DNA from: JADJOY01 sp046331705 [NCBI: bacterium]
GTDB lineage: Bacteria; JADJOY01
Direction of reading: 5' to 3'
DNA length: 64,000 bases
Assembly (NCBI GenBank): GCA_046331705.1
Contig: JAXLQJ010000033.1
Location: 18,032-82,031, forward strand
Of this stretch, positions 27,180 through 36,158 are shown one piece after another; position 1 is the stretch's first letter; each line of letters starts with the position of its first letter. A program made the position numbers and the translations under genes. The notes beneath the pieces were generated by a model. It was given only the letters and a program-made list of their open reading frames with translations, did no database searches and was not told the DNA's origin.

Positions 27180-28574
27180 ATGATCTCTCGCCCCCGCGAC
27201 CGCTCGCTCGCACGTCGCCCCGCGGTCGCCGCGCTGATCGCGGCCGGCCTCGTCGCGCAACTGGTGCTGCCGGGCACCGCCACCGCCACCAACTATCGGC
27301 TCTTCGGCCCGGGACCGCGCTATGCGGCGATGGCGGGCGCGTTCACGGCCGTGGCCGATGACTTCACGGGCGGCTACGCCAATCCGGCGGCGATCATCCA
27401 GAAGACGTCGACGCGCATCGGCCTCGGCTACCAGTACGCGTACATGGACCTCTCGGCCGATGGCGAGCACGACAAGCGCGGCGAGGGAACCGACGGACTC
27501 TACTTGGGCTTCGTGTTCACGCTGCCCTTCATCGACTGGCTCAAGGATCGCGTGGCGTTCGGCTACAACTACTTCCAGCCCGTCGACTACGTGCTCTCGC
27601 TGCAGGTGCCGGCGGCCACCACGCCGCAATTCGTGCTGCTGGAGCAGTACCCGCGCGCCAACGTCATGCACGCGGCTTTCGCGTCCGATCCGCTGCCCTG
27701 GCTCTTGCTGGGCTTCGGCGCGAGCTTCAACGCGGATCTCGGCGGTGGGCTCGATCTCAAGCCCGGCATCCGCAGCTTGAACGGCGTGTCCTCGATCCTG
27801 ACCACCGTGGATCAGGAGTCGAAGTCGCTGTTCTCGCCGGACGCCGGTGCCTTCGTGAAGGGCGGCGAGCTGACCAGCGGGCTCGACGGCTGGACCTTCG
27901 GTTTCACGTGGCGCTACCGCTACCAGGTCGATCTGCAGATCCCGCTCACGATCCTCCTGTCGGGGATCCCGCTCAAGCTGGACTTCACGTCGACGCTCCT
28001 CTACACGCCCGAGACCTACACGCTGGGCGCCGCGTATCACTTCGGCAACCACGGCGAGGACGGCGTGGTGGCGCTCGATCTCGCGTACAACCGCTACTCG
28101 AGATTCGAGTCGCCCTCGCTGGTCATCGACACCGACATCGACATCCCGATCCTGCCGCTCGAGCTGAAGAGCGGGCCGGCGATCGACCCGCGCTTTCACG
28201 ACACGTTCACCCCGCGCGTCGGCGCCGACTACCGCGTCTTCGACGGCGACTCGCTCGAGGTCTGGCTGCGCGGCGGGTACGCGTTCGATCCCTCGCCCGC
28301 GCCGCAGCAAACCCGCACCACCAACTTCCTCGACGGCGACAAGCACATCTTCGGGATCGGCACCGGCCTCGCGGCGAAGCAGCTCTTCGGCACCGACGTC
28401 TCGAAGTCGAAGCCGACGTTCAACCTCACCTTCCAGACCCAGCTGCTGAGCAAGGTGAGCGCGGTCAAGAACGCGGACGTGCCCGAGCAGAACCCCGGCT
28501 GGCCGGACGTGCGCGGCCACGGCACGGTCTACTACCTGGGTGCGGCGATCAGCGCCGACACGAGTGTTCCGTGA
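27180..28574 (+). CDS. FadL/OmpP1-like outer-membrane protein 1
   Basis: 464 residues. Signal peptide about 1-37 (RPAVAALIAAGLVAQLVLPG, then ATA). After it comes the FadL-type N-terminus: FGPGPRYAAMAGAFTAVADD with GGYANPAAI, the equivalent of the family's NPAGL hatch motif. The rest is alternating beta strands ending in an aromatic-rich closing region. FadL-type 14-strand barrels take up fatty acids, aromatic compounds or other hydrophobic molecules across the outer membrane. The upstream in-frame extension is rejected because this ATG gives a clean signal peptide. Its stop overlaps the next gene's GTG (GTGA). First gene of a three-gene coupled set. Confidence 0.82.
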   Translation: MISRPRDRSLARRPAVAALIAAGLVAQLVLPGTATATNYRLFGPGPRYAAMAGAFTAVADDFTGGYANPAAIIQKTSTRIGLGYQYAYMDLSADGEHDKRGEGTDGLYLGFVFTLPFIDWLKDRVAFGYNYFQPVDYVLSLQVPAATTPQFVLLEQYPRANVMHAAFASDPLPWLLLGFGASFNADLGGGLDLKPGIRSLNGVSSILTTVDQESKSLFSPDAGAFVKGGELTSGLDGWTFGFTWRYRYQVDLQIPLTILLSGIPLKLDFTSTLLYTPETYTLGAAYHFGNHGEDGVVALDLAYNRYSRFESPSLVIDTDIDIPILPLELKSGPAIDPRFHDTFTPRVGADYRVFDGDSLEVWLRGGYAFDPSPAPQQTRTTNFLDGDKHIFGIGTGLAAKQLFGTDVSKSKPTFNLTFQTQLLSKVSAVKNADVPEQNPGWPDVRGHGTVYYLGAAISADTSVP

Positions 28575-29986
28575 GTCAGCGCCGCCTCCAGAAGCGCGAC
28601 GGCGAATCGGCGCGAGCAGGCGCTGCGGGGCGCGCCGTGCGCGGGCACGCCAGAGGCCTGGCGGTGGCGCTGGGGATCGCGCTCGCGTCGGCGACCGCTG
28701 CCCGCGCCAATCCCTTCGACGCGTACGGCGTGGGCTCGCGATCCGCGGGCATGGCCAGCGCCGTCACCGCGGTGGTCCAAGACTTCGGGTCCGTCTACTA
28801 CAACCCGGCCGGGCTCGCTCAGAACGGCGGCATGGAAGCGAGCTTCGGCTACTTCTACGCACCGCCCACCCTCGAGATCAACGGCAAGGACGTGAACGAG
28901 GACACCACCAGCGGGCTGGTGGCGGGCTTCGTGTCGCCGCCGATGGAGCTGCCGGGCGGCATCAAGATGTCGGGCGGCGGGCTCTTCCATCTGCCCGACA
29001 AGCGCGTCGCGCGCACGCTCGCGATCCCGTACGACCAGCCGACCTACGTGCTCTACGGGGCCCGCAATCAGCGCACGATGGTGATGTTCCCGTTCTGCTT
29101 CGAGCTCGCGCCGTGGATCTCGGTGGGCGCGGGGATCTCGCTCTTCGTCGATTCGAGCGGCGGCCCCGACTTCACGCTGCGCGAGGACCGCCCAGACAAC
29201 GAGGGCCTCTTCAGCGAGGGCACGATCTCCGCGACCCAGCACGGACGCTTCTATCCGGTGGCGGGAATGCTCGTGCACCCCGCCGAGGGATTCCGCATCG
29301 GCTTCGACTACCGCAGCAAGAACGAGGCGCTCTACGAAGTGCCCATCGACGTGAGCATCGAGGCGCTGCACATCTTCAACATCCCATTCGACGTGCTGCC
29401 CGAGTCCAAGATCGTGCTGCGCCAGCAGGTGTTCAGCTTCTTCAGCCCGGATCAGTTCACGCTCGGCACGGCGTGGAACGCCACCGAGGACCTGCTGCTC
29501 ACCGCCGACGTCACCTACGCGCTGTGGTCGGCGTTCCAGCAGCCCTCGCCGGAAGGCGCCACCACCTACGAAGGTGGGCTGGCGCTGCTGCTGGGCGCCA
29601 ACCCGAACTTCGGCCTGCCGCCGCCGGACTTCCACGACATCGTGATCCCCGCGGCCGGCGCCGAGTGGCGCTTCCACCACGACGAGTCGATGGAGCTCTT
29701 CCTGCGCGGCGGTTATCGCTTCCGCCCCACGCCCGCGCCGACGCCCAAGGGGTTCAACAACTTCGCGGACACCAACGTGCACGTCATCGCGCTGGGCCTC
29801 GGCGGGCGATTCCCGCATTTGCTCTCGGTGGTGCGCGGCCCCATCGACATCGACGTCCACGCCCAATACCTCCACCTCGAGGAACGCCTGGCGCGGAAGG
29901 ACAACCCGGTCGCCGACGCGTACGGCGACTTCACCATGGGTGGCTACGTGCTGGTCGGCGGCGCCACGGCGACGCTGCGATTCTGA
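28571..29986 (+). CDS. FadL/OmpP1-like outer-membrane protein 2
   Basis: 471 residues, starting at a GTG that overlaps the previous stop by four bases. Signal peptide about 20-45 (GLAVALGIALASATAARA). The mature part opens with NPFDAYGVGSRSAGMASAVTA, and YYNPAGLAQNGG is the canonical NPAGL hatch motif. A DFTLREDRP loop and many amphipathic strands follow, ending in ATLRF, a good BAM recognition C-terminus (terminal Phe). It is only distantly similar to the first barrel, so the two may handle different ligands or form a pair. The last base is shared with the next ATG. Confidence 0.85.
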   Translation: MSQRRLQKRDGESARAGAAGRAVRGHARGLAVALGIALASATAARANPFDAYGVGSRSAGMASAVTAVVQDFGSVYYNPAGLAQNGGMEASFGYFYAPPTLEINGKDVNEDTTSGLVAGFVSPPMELPGGIKMSGGGLFHLPDKRVARTLAIPYDQPTYVLYGARNQRTMVMFPFCFELAPWISVGAGISLFVDSSGGPDFTLREDRPDNEGLFSEGTISATQHGRFYPVAGMLVHPAEGFRIGFDYRSKNEALYEVPIDVSIEALHIFNIPFDVLPESKIVLRQQVFSFFSPDQFTLGTAWNATEDLLLTADVTYALWSAFQQPSPEGATTYEGGLALLLGANPNFGLPPPDFHDIVIPAAGAEWRFHHDESMELFLRGGYRFRPTPAPTPKGFNNFADTNVHVIALGLGGRFPHLLSVVRGPIDIDVHAQYLHLEERLARKDNPVADAYGDFTMGGYVLVGGATATLRF

Positions 29987-31332
29987 TGAGCGCGAATCCG
30001 CACCGCGGCTCGATCCGCTCGTTCCCGCACGCCGTCGCCAGGTGGCGGCGGGCGCGAGGGCGCATGGCGCGCGCCGCCGCGCTCGGACTGGTGGCGCTCG
30101 GGCTCGGGTGCGGCTTCACCGCGAGCAAGGGCAACGAGCCGAGCGGCAGCGAGAACCTCCCCACCAGCGGCGTCGGCCCGTTCCTCAAGCAGGACTTCTA
30201 CTGCAACACCCAGCTCGTGCAGCCGTTCATCCTGACCTCGCCCGCCGACGCTCAGCGCGGCGGGCCGACGTTCGTGCGCGAACCGGACGGAACCTTTCAG
30301 ATCTGGTCCGAGCTGCGCAGCGGCGATGGCTCGCGGATCCTGCGCAACCAGCTCACGCTCTTGCCCGGCACCCAATGCCGCGACTTCGACGTGAGCGTGA
30401 CCGCGGACGAGACCGCCCTCGACGCAGCGGACGCGTGGGAAGCAGGCGCTGTCGGCGCGCCCACCGTGCTCGCCCAGGACGGCCATTATCGGATGTGGTT
30501 CGAGGGTGGGCGCTACGCAGGCATCGGTTACGCCGAGTCGAACGACGGCCTCCACTGGACGCGGCGCTCCGCGAACCCGGTGCTCGTTCCCGATCAACGC
30601 TGGGAGGCCGGCACCATCGGCTCGCCGACGGTCGTCTTTCGCGATGGGCTCTACCGCATGTGGTACGACGGCAACGTGAACGCCGCGCGCGCCATCGGGT
30701 ACGCGGAGTCGAGCGACGGCGTGACGTGGACCAAGCGCGATGCCTTCGGCCGCTCCTCCGCCGGAGGCCACGACGACGTGGTGCCCGTGCTCACGGCCGA
30801 CCAGACCACGTGGGAATTCTTCAAGCCCACGGATTCCGCGGGCAGCGTGGGAGCGCCATCGGTGGTCGTGCACCACGATCCGCTGCGGACCTATTACCTG
30901 CTCTACTACACGGGCAATCTGCGCGGCCGTCTCGACACGCGCTTCGACGACGTCGATTCCTCGATCGGCATCGCTTTCTCCGAGAACGGGCTGGATTGGA
31001 CCAAGGCGCCCAACAAGCGCGAATGCGAAGAGTTCGAGTGCCCGGCCAACGAGATCAACCCCAACGTGGCCGAGAAGCTGCCGATCTCGCTCGGGCCCAA
31101 GGTGGACGGCAGCTTCAACTCGTTCTCGGCGTTCTCGATCGTGGACGAGGCCGAGCCAGCGGTGGTCGAGGTGCCCGAGGAGCTCACGTTCTTCTTGCTC
31201 TGGCACCAGGTGGACCAGATCAACGCCAAGGTCGCGCCCAGCCTGCCCCCTGACGATTCGAGCCTCCCGCCCGACGGCTTCACGGGTGCGACGGGCATCG
31301 GGTTCGCGTTCGCCAACAACCTGCCGAGCTGA
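29986..31332 (+). CDS. Lipoprotein with glycosidase-like five-bladed propeller repeats
   Basis: 448 residues. Its ATG overlaps the preceding stop (TGATG). The signal ends with lipobox LGLGC. The mature protein has repeated blades of the GH43/GH32-superfamily type: APTVLAQDGHYRMWFEGG, GIGYAESNDGLHWTRR, SPTVVFRDGLYRMWYDG and AIGYAESSDGVTWTKR. These match the bacterial glycosyl-hydrolase-like fold, though I see no convincing complete catalytic triad, so enzyme activity is uncertain. Anchored to the outer membrane, it may work with the two barrels encoded just upstream, for example in binding or processing a ligand before uptake. Confidence 0.75.
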   Translation: MSANPHRGSIRSFPHAVARWRRARGRMARAAALGLVALGLGCGFTASKGNEPSGSENLPTSGVGPFLKQDFYCNTQLVQPFILTSPADAQRGGPTFVREPDGTFQIWSELRSGDGSRILRNQLTLLPGTQCRDFDVSVTADETALDAADAWEAGAVGAPTVLAQDGHYRMWFEGGRYAGIGYAESNDGLHWTRRSANPVLVPDQRWEAGTIGSPTVVFRDGLYRMWYDGNVNAARAIGYAESSDGVTWTKRDAFGRSSAGGHDDVVPVLTADQTTWEFFKPTDSAGSVGAPSVVVHHDPLRTYYLLYYTGNLRGRLDTRFDDVDSSIGIAFSENGLDWTKAPNKRECEEFECPANEINPNVAEKLPISLGPKVDGSFNSFSAFSIVDEAEPAVVEVPEELTFFLLWHQVDQINAKVAPSLPPDDSSLPPDGFTGATGIGFAFANNLPS

Positions 31333-31365
31333 CCCGCCGCCGGCGACGGCCACGAAGTGGGTCCG

Positions 31366-33324
31366 ATGGCGGCACGCCTCGCGCTCACCCAGCCCAGGTG
31401 CGCGGACGTGAGCGCGCCGCGCGCGCTCGGCGAGCGTGCGATCGACGCGCTCACCCGGATCTTCCCGTGCCGCTCGGCGCTCTACTCGATCGTCATCGGC
31501 CTCGTGCTCGCGGCGGGGCTGCCGATCGCGAGCAACCCGTTCGTCGACCAAGCGCTGCCAGGGCTCGCCAGCGGACTGCTGTGGGGGCCGGGAAGCGCCC
31601 CCGCGTTGATGCTCTGGGGTCCGCTGGGACTCGGATGCGCGGGCGGCACGATCCTGGTGCTCGGCATTCGCGTCGTGGCGCGCGCGCTTGCGGCTTGCGC
31701 CGCACGAATCCGCCGAACGAGCGGGCGCACCGAGAGCGAGGCTCCACCGAGTCCCGCCGCGGGCGAGCCAGGCGAGGCGCTCGTCGCCCGCATCGCCGCG
31801 GCCTCGCCCGCTCGACGGCGCGCGCTGGCGTTGGCGCTCGCCGCCGGCTGGATCGCCTTCAGCGTGCTCGCGATGCGCCGCGCGCTCTTCACCGCGGTGG
31901 CCGCGATGGCGCTCGCGAGCGTGTGGCTCGACGTGTGGGGATCGCTGCGAGCGCGTCGTTCGATTCCGGTGCTTCGTCTCGGCTGGCTCGGTCGGCTGTG
32001 GTGGGCGCCGTTCGTGCTCGCCACCTGGTACGGCGTCTTCGGGCTGGTCCTCACCGCCCTCGCGATCCAGCCGGGCCCGATGGCGCTCGCCGTCGAGTGC
32101 GCGCTGGCCACGGCGTTCGCGCTGGGCGTCGCGCTGCGGCGGCGCTGGGGCGCGCACGGACTCGCGCTCGCCGCTGGCGCAGGCGCGATCGTCGCCGCGG
32201 CGTCGCTGCGCTTCGTCCCGGCGCCGGTGGCCGGCGTCGCCGAGCTCCCACCCGCGGCCAGCTGGCTCGCCTGGGCAGCGGGTCTCGTCGCCTGGGTCGG
32301 GGCAGCGCAGCGCGACCGCCGTGTCGGCGGGGGCGCCGATGGTAAGGGGGGCGGCGAGCTGCGCGCGCTCGGCGCGCTCGCACCCCTCACGGCGATGCTG
32401 GTTTGCGCGGGATTCCAGATCGAGCGCGGCCGCGGCGTGGACACCGCCGAGACACGCAAGCTCAGCGACGTCACCGCGATCTACGATCTGCGCTTCGAGC
32501 CGGAGACGCGCCGCCTCTACTTCTCGAGCCGGGGCGAGGAGGCCACGCTCGGCTGGATCGAGGTCGACACGCGCGAGACCCGCGTGCTGCCCGCGGGCGC
32601 GTTCGAGAATCCGCAGCGCCTCGCGATCTCCCGCGCCGCGCACGCGCTCGTGGTCAGCAGCCCGCGCGGCGCCATTCGCCTCGACCTCGACGACTTCGCG
32701 GATCTGCGGCAGCTCGAGCGCCACTCGAGCGTCGACGTCGCGGTCGCGAACGGCCGCACCGCCATCCTCGCCGGCGAGCAGAACCGCACGGTGCGGACGC
32801 TCGATCTGGTCTCGGGCGAGCAGCGCGCGTTCACGCTCCCCGGCCTCTACCGCTGGCCGTACTCGCTGCTGTGGAGCGCCGAGCTCGATCGGCTCTTCGT
32901 CGCCGACTGGATGGCGAGCCCGTGGCTGAGCGCGGTCCGGCTCGACGGCACGCCGATCGCCACCCGCTGGGTCGGCTTCATGAATGCCGGCACCTGTGTG
33001 CTTCCGGGGCGCAACGCGCTGCTGGTGGCGCGCATGTTCAGCCGCCGCGTCGACGAGCTCGACGCGCAGACCCTCGAGCGGCGCGGCTCGATCCCCGTGG
33101 GCTTCGGCGTGCGCGAGATCGATTGCGATCCCGCGCGCGGCTGGCTGGTGGCGCTGGACCATTTCCGCGGCGTGCTGTCGGTGCTCGATCTGACCAGCCA
33201 CCGCACGCTCGCGACCACGCGCATCGCCTCGGGCGCCCGAGCGGTGGCGTACGACGCCTCCACCCGTACGGTCTACGCCGGCTCGCGCTCCGGGATCTTC
33301 GTGTGGCCGCTGGCGCTCGACTGA
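31366..33324 (+). CDS. Membrane protein with C-terminal beta-propeller
   Basis: 652 residues. The first ~360 residues contain about eight hydrophobic segments (for example SIVIGLVLAAGLPIA, LALALAAGWIAFSVLA, FVLATWYGVFGLVLTALAI). The last ~280 form a YVTN/NHL-like propeller with units such as AIYDLRFEPETRRLYFSS, RLDLDDFADLRQL and AVAYDASTRTVYAG, so the propeller is displayed outside the inner membrane. A GTG three codons upstream is an alternative start. No enzymatic motif. The arrangement parallels the membrane-plus-PQQ-propeller gene at 20 kb. Function unknown; a sensor or assembly role is possible. Confidence 0.7.
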   Translation: MAARLALTQPRCADVSAPRALGERAIDALTRIFPCRSALYSIVIGLVLAAGLPIASNPFVDQALPGLASGLLWGPGSAPALMLWGPLGLGCAGGTILVLGIRVVARALAACAARIRRTSGRTESEAPPSPAAGEPGEALVARIAAASPARRRALALALAAGWIAFSVLAMRRALFTAVAAMALASVWLDVWGSLRARRSIPVLRLGWLGRLWWAPFVLATWYGVFGLVLTALAIQPGPMALAVECALATAFALGVALRRRWGAHGLALAAGAGAIVAAASLRFVPAPVAGVAELPPAASWLAWAAGLVAWVGAAQRDRRVGGGADGKGGGELRALGALAPLTAMLVCAGFQIERGRGVDTAETRKLSDVTAIYDLRFEPETRRLYFSSRGEEATLGWIEVDTRETRVLPAGAFENPQRLAISRAAHALVVSSPRGAIRLDLDDFADLRQLERHSSVDVAVANGRTAILAGEQNRTVRTLDLVSGEQRAFTLPGLYRWPYSLLWSAELDRLFVADWMASPWLSAVRLDGTPIATRWVGFMNAGTCVLPGRNALLVARMFSRRVDELDAQTLERRGSIPVGFGVREIDCDPARGWLVALDHFRGVLSVLDLTSHRTLATTRIASGARAVAYDASTRTVYAGSRSGIFVWPLALD

Positions 33325-33433
33325 GCGTCGCGGGCGCCCTGCGTGGCGCAGCTTCCGCTCGGTTGCGACCCTCCGGGGCGCATGGAACACTCGCCGCGCC
33401 GCCCGAGCCCTCTCGCGCCGCGGGAAACGAGCC

Positions 33434-34906
33434 ATGCGCGTCCTCGCGCTCAACCCACCCGACGAGCTGAAGGTCGTTCTTCACCCCGCCGAGGACGGCT
33501 CGAAATTCCTCGAGCCGGACGACTACGGCCATTACCCGCCGCTCGGACTGCTCTATTTGCTCGGCCAGCTCGAGGCCACGACCCGCGGCCACGAGACGTT
33601 CTTCGCCGACTGCGTCGCCGAGCGGATCGGTCACGCGGATCTGGTGCGACGCGTGCTGGAGCCGACGCGCCCGGACCTGGTCGCGGTCACCAGCTTCACC
33701 ATCAGCTTGCTCGACGTCATCGAGACCTGCCGCGCCATCAAGGCCTGGAACCCGCGCTGCTTCGTGGTGCTGGGCGGGCATCATCCGATCGCGTATCCGC
33801 GCGAGGCGGCGAGGCTCGAATGCGTCGACGCGATCGTGGTCGGCGAAGGCGAGCTCGCGTTCACGGCGCTCGTGGAGGCGCGCGCCCGCGGCGAGAGCAT
33901 CGAGTCGATCGAGGGCGTCTACACGCGAGAGAGCATCGACCGCCACGAGCCGCCGGCGACCCGCGACAAGCGCTTCCTGGCGCACGTGAGCGTGAAACCG
34001 GCCTACGTCGAGGACCTCGACGCGCTCGCCTTCCCCGCGCGCCGCCACATCCGTCACATCGACTACCACAGCGTGCTCGGCGTGACCCGCAAGATGGTCA
34101 CGATGATCACCTCGCGCGGGTGCCCGTACCTCTGTACGTTCTGCGACGTGCCGATCAAGAGCTATCGCGAGCGGCACCCCGATCGCGTCGCCGAGGAAGC
34201 GCGCGAATCGCAACGCATGGGCTACGAGGAGATCCACTTCTACGACGATCTCTTCAACATCGACGAGCGGCGCGTGCACGAGATCTGCGACGCCCTCGAT
34301 CGCGCCCAGGTCCACATGACGTGGAGCTTTCGGGGCCGCGTGATGCAGGCGTCCCGCGAGATGCTCGCCCGTGCGCAGCGTTCGGGCCTGCGGCAGGTAT
34401 CGGTGGGCGTCGAGACCAGCACCGACGATGGCCTCGCCGCCCTCAAGAAGGCGACCAGCATCGAGCAGGTGGAATCGTTCTTCGCGTGGTGTCGCGAGCT
34501 CGGCATCGCGACCATCGCCGACTACATGATCGGCCTGCCCTTCGAGCGCACCGCCACCGACCTCGAGCGCTCGTTCGCGTTCGTGAAGAAGCTCGACCCC
34601 GATTACGTCCAGTTCTCGATCTGCACGCTCTATCCCCACACCGAGATGTACGAGCAGGCCGTGCGCCAAGGCATCGTGAAGCCCGGGCGCTGGGACGAGT
34701 TCGCGCAGCGCCCCGCGCGCGGCTTCGTGCCCGACCACTGGACCGAGTCCTTCACCGTGAAGGAGCTCGCGCGCTGGCAGCGGCGCATGTACAAGCGCTA
34801 CTACTTCCGCCCGCGCTACGTGTGGCGCAGCCTGTTCCGCACCCGCTCGCTCTACGAGCTGGCGCAGAAGGCCTTCGGCGCCCTTCGCATCCTGCTCGCG
34901 ACATGA
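33434..34906 (+). CDS. Cobalamin-binding-domain radical SAM protein
   Basis: 490 residues. The N-terminal ~150 residues form a B12-binding-like Rossmann domain (RVLALNPPDE, VAVTSFTIS, VVLGGHHPIAYP). The radical SAM core follows with the iron-sulfur motif GCPYLCTFC (Cys230, Cys234, Cys237), then FYDDLFNID and VSVGVETSTD. Family members do methylations, ring contractions and lipid or pigment modification; BchE and hopanoid methylases are relatives. The substrate here is unknown. Its stop overlaps the ATG of the membrane SGNH-hydrolase gene (ATGA), so the products are likely made together and may act on the same lipid-linked or exported molecule. Confidence 0.88.
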   Translation: MRVLALNPPDELKVVLHPAEDGSKFLEPDDYGHYPPLGLLYLLGQLEATTRGHETFFADCVAERIGHADLVRRVLEPTRPDLVAVTSFTISLLDVIETCRAIKAWNPRCFVVLGGHHPIAYPREAARLECVDAIVVGEGELAFTALVEARARGESIESIEGVYTRESIDRHEPPATRDKRFLAHVSVKPAYVEDLDALAFPARRHIRHIDYHSVLGVTRKMVTMITSRGCPYLCTFCDVPIKSYRERHPDRVAEEARESQRMGYEEIHFYDDLFNIDERRVHEICDALDRAQVHMTWSFRGRVMQASREMLARAQRSGLRQVSVGVETSTDDGLAALKKATSIEQVESFFAWCRELGIATIADYMIGLPFERTATDLERSFAFVKKLDPDYVQFSICTLYPHTEMYEQAVRQGIVKPGRWDEFAQRPARGFVPDHWTESFTVKELARWQRRMYKRYYFRPRYVWRSLFRTRSLYELAQKAFGALRILLAT

Positions 34907-36099
34907 CCGAAGCGGCGGTGGCGGCGCCGATCGGCCGTGTGCGCCGGGCGGCGATCGCGTTCGGCCTCGTCGCGTTTGGTTTCCTGGTGCTCAACCCGCT
35001 GCTGCGCATCGTGTGCTGCGTCGACGGGGTGGCGCTCGGGCTGATCGGCGCGATGGGGATCTGGGCCGCGGCCGTCGCCCATCTGCCAAGCGTGCGGCGC
35101 GCGGGCGATGGGCTCGGGCCGCTCGTCGACCGGCGCTGGCTCGCCGCCAGCGCGGCGACCATCGCGGTGTTCCTGCTCCTCGACGTGTTCCTGCGATTCG
35201 AGTTCCTGCTGCTCGGCCTCGTGCTCTTGCTCGCGTTGCTGCACTTGATCGGCGCGGTGGCGACGCTCGGCGCTGCCGGCGCTCGACCGTGGCGCGGGCC
35301 GGGACCGGGCTTGCGCGCACTCGGGCTCGTGGCCGCGCTCCTGGTCGTCACCTACGTCTCGGTCACGAAGCTCTCCGCTCTCGGCGCGTACCAGCTCGTC
35401 GGGCTCACCAGCGGGGGCGGCCCGTACCAGCTCTCGCCGTCGCCGCGCGCCGGAATCGGCCCTGCCGGCTTTCGCGGCTCGGCACCGACACGGACGCGAA
35501 GCGAGGGTGTGGCGCGCGTCGCCGTCGTCGGCGACTCGGCGACCTACGGTTGGCTGGTCTCCGCCTCCGAGGCGTTCCCGGAGCTGCTCGCGCGCGAGCT
35601 GGCGCTACGCAGCGGGGGCCACGCGGTGGAGGTCCTCAACGCCGGCGTGCCGGGCTACGACCTGCCGCGAATGATCGAGCGCTTGCGCAGCCACGTGGCG
35701 CCCTACCACCCGGACCTCGTCGTGCTCGTCACCGGCGCCAACGATCGCGACATGGTCGGCGCGCCGTACCAGGCGCGGCTGGATTCGTTCGTGGACGCCG
35801 CGCAGGCACTCGGCGCGCGGGTCGTGCTCACGACCTATCCCACCCGGCGACCCACCGCCGACCGGCTCGCGCGCGAGCGTGACGCGCGCGAGGTCGCCAA
35901 GCGCCGCGGCCTGCGCTGCGTCGATCTGGCGACACTCTCCCGCAGCATCCCGCGCTCGTTCTTCCTTACCGAGGGTCATCCGAGCGCGAGCGGACATCGG
36001 GCGATGGCCGCGGTCCTCGCCGGCGCCCTCGATCCGCTGCTGGCCGGGGACCAGCCGCGCCGCGGGCCCCCCGATCCACGGTCACCCGCGCCACGGTAG
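34903..36099 (+). CDS. Membrane-anchored SGNH/GDSL hydrolase
   Basis: 398 residues. About five membrane helices lie in the first 155 residues, followed by a periplasm-facing SGNH domain. Block I is VAVVGDSATYG (nucleophile Ser212), block III is near GANDRD (Asn280), and the catalytic His is in TEGHPSASGH (His359), with Glu where Asp is usual. Such domains remove acyl or acetyl groups from sugars and lipids; membrane-anchored versions often modify cell-envelope polymers. Translationally coupled to the radical SAM gene. The tail is Pro/Arg-rich. Confidence 0.8.
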   Translation: MTEAAVAAPIGRVRRAAIAFGLVAFGFLVLNPLLRIVCCVDGVALGLIGAMGIWAAAVAHLPSVRRAGDGLGPLVDRRWLAASAATIAVFLLLDVFLRFEFLLLGLVLLLALLHLIGAVATLGAAGARPWRGPGPGLRALGLVAALLVVTYVSVTKLSALGAYQLVGLTSGGGPYQLSPSPRAGIGPAGFRGSAPTRTRSEGVARVAVVGDSATYGWLVSASEAFPELLARELALRSGGHAVEVLNAGVPGYDLPRMIERLRSHVAPYHPDLVVLVTGANDRDMVGAPYQARLDSFVDAAQALGARVVLTTYPTRRPTADRLARERDAREVAKRRGLRCVDLATLSRSIPRSFFLTEGHPSASGHRAMAAVLAGALDPLLAGDQPRRGPPDPRSPAPR

Positions 36100-36158
36100 A
36101 ATCCGCGCGCTCGCGCGGCCGGCGTTCACGCGGATCGGCGCGGCTCGAGAGGAGCCCG

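Noticed and set aside
29944-33453. Open frame of ~1,170 codons on the minus strand across several genes
   Set aside because: Spans the lipoprotein, the membrane-propeller gene and their gap, with an Arg/Glu/Ala-rich product lacking domains. The plus-strand genes have signals, lipoboxes and recognisable folds.
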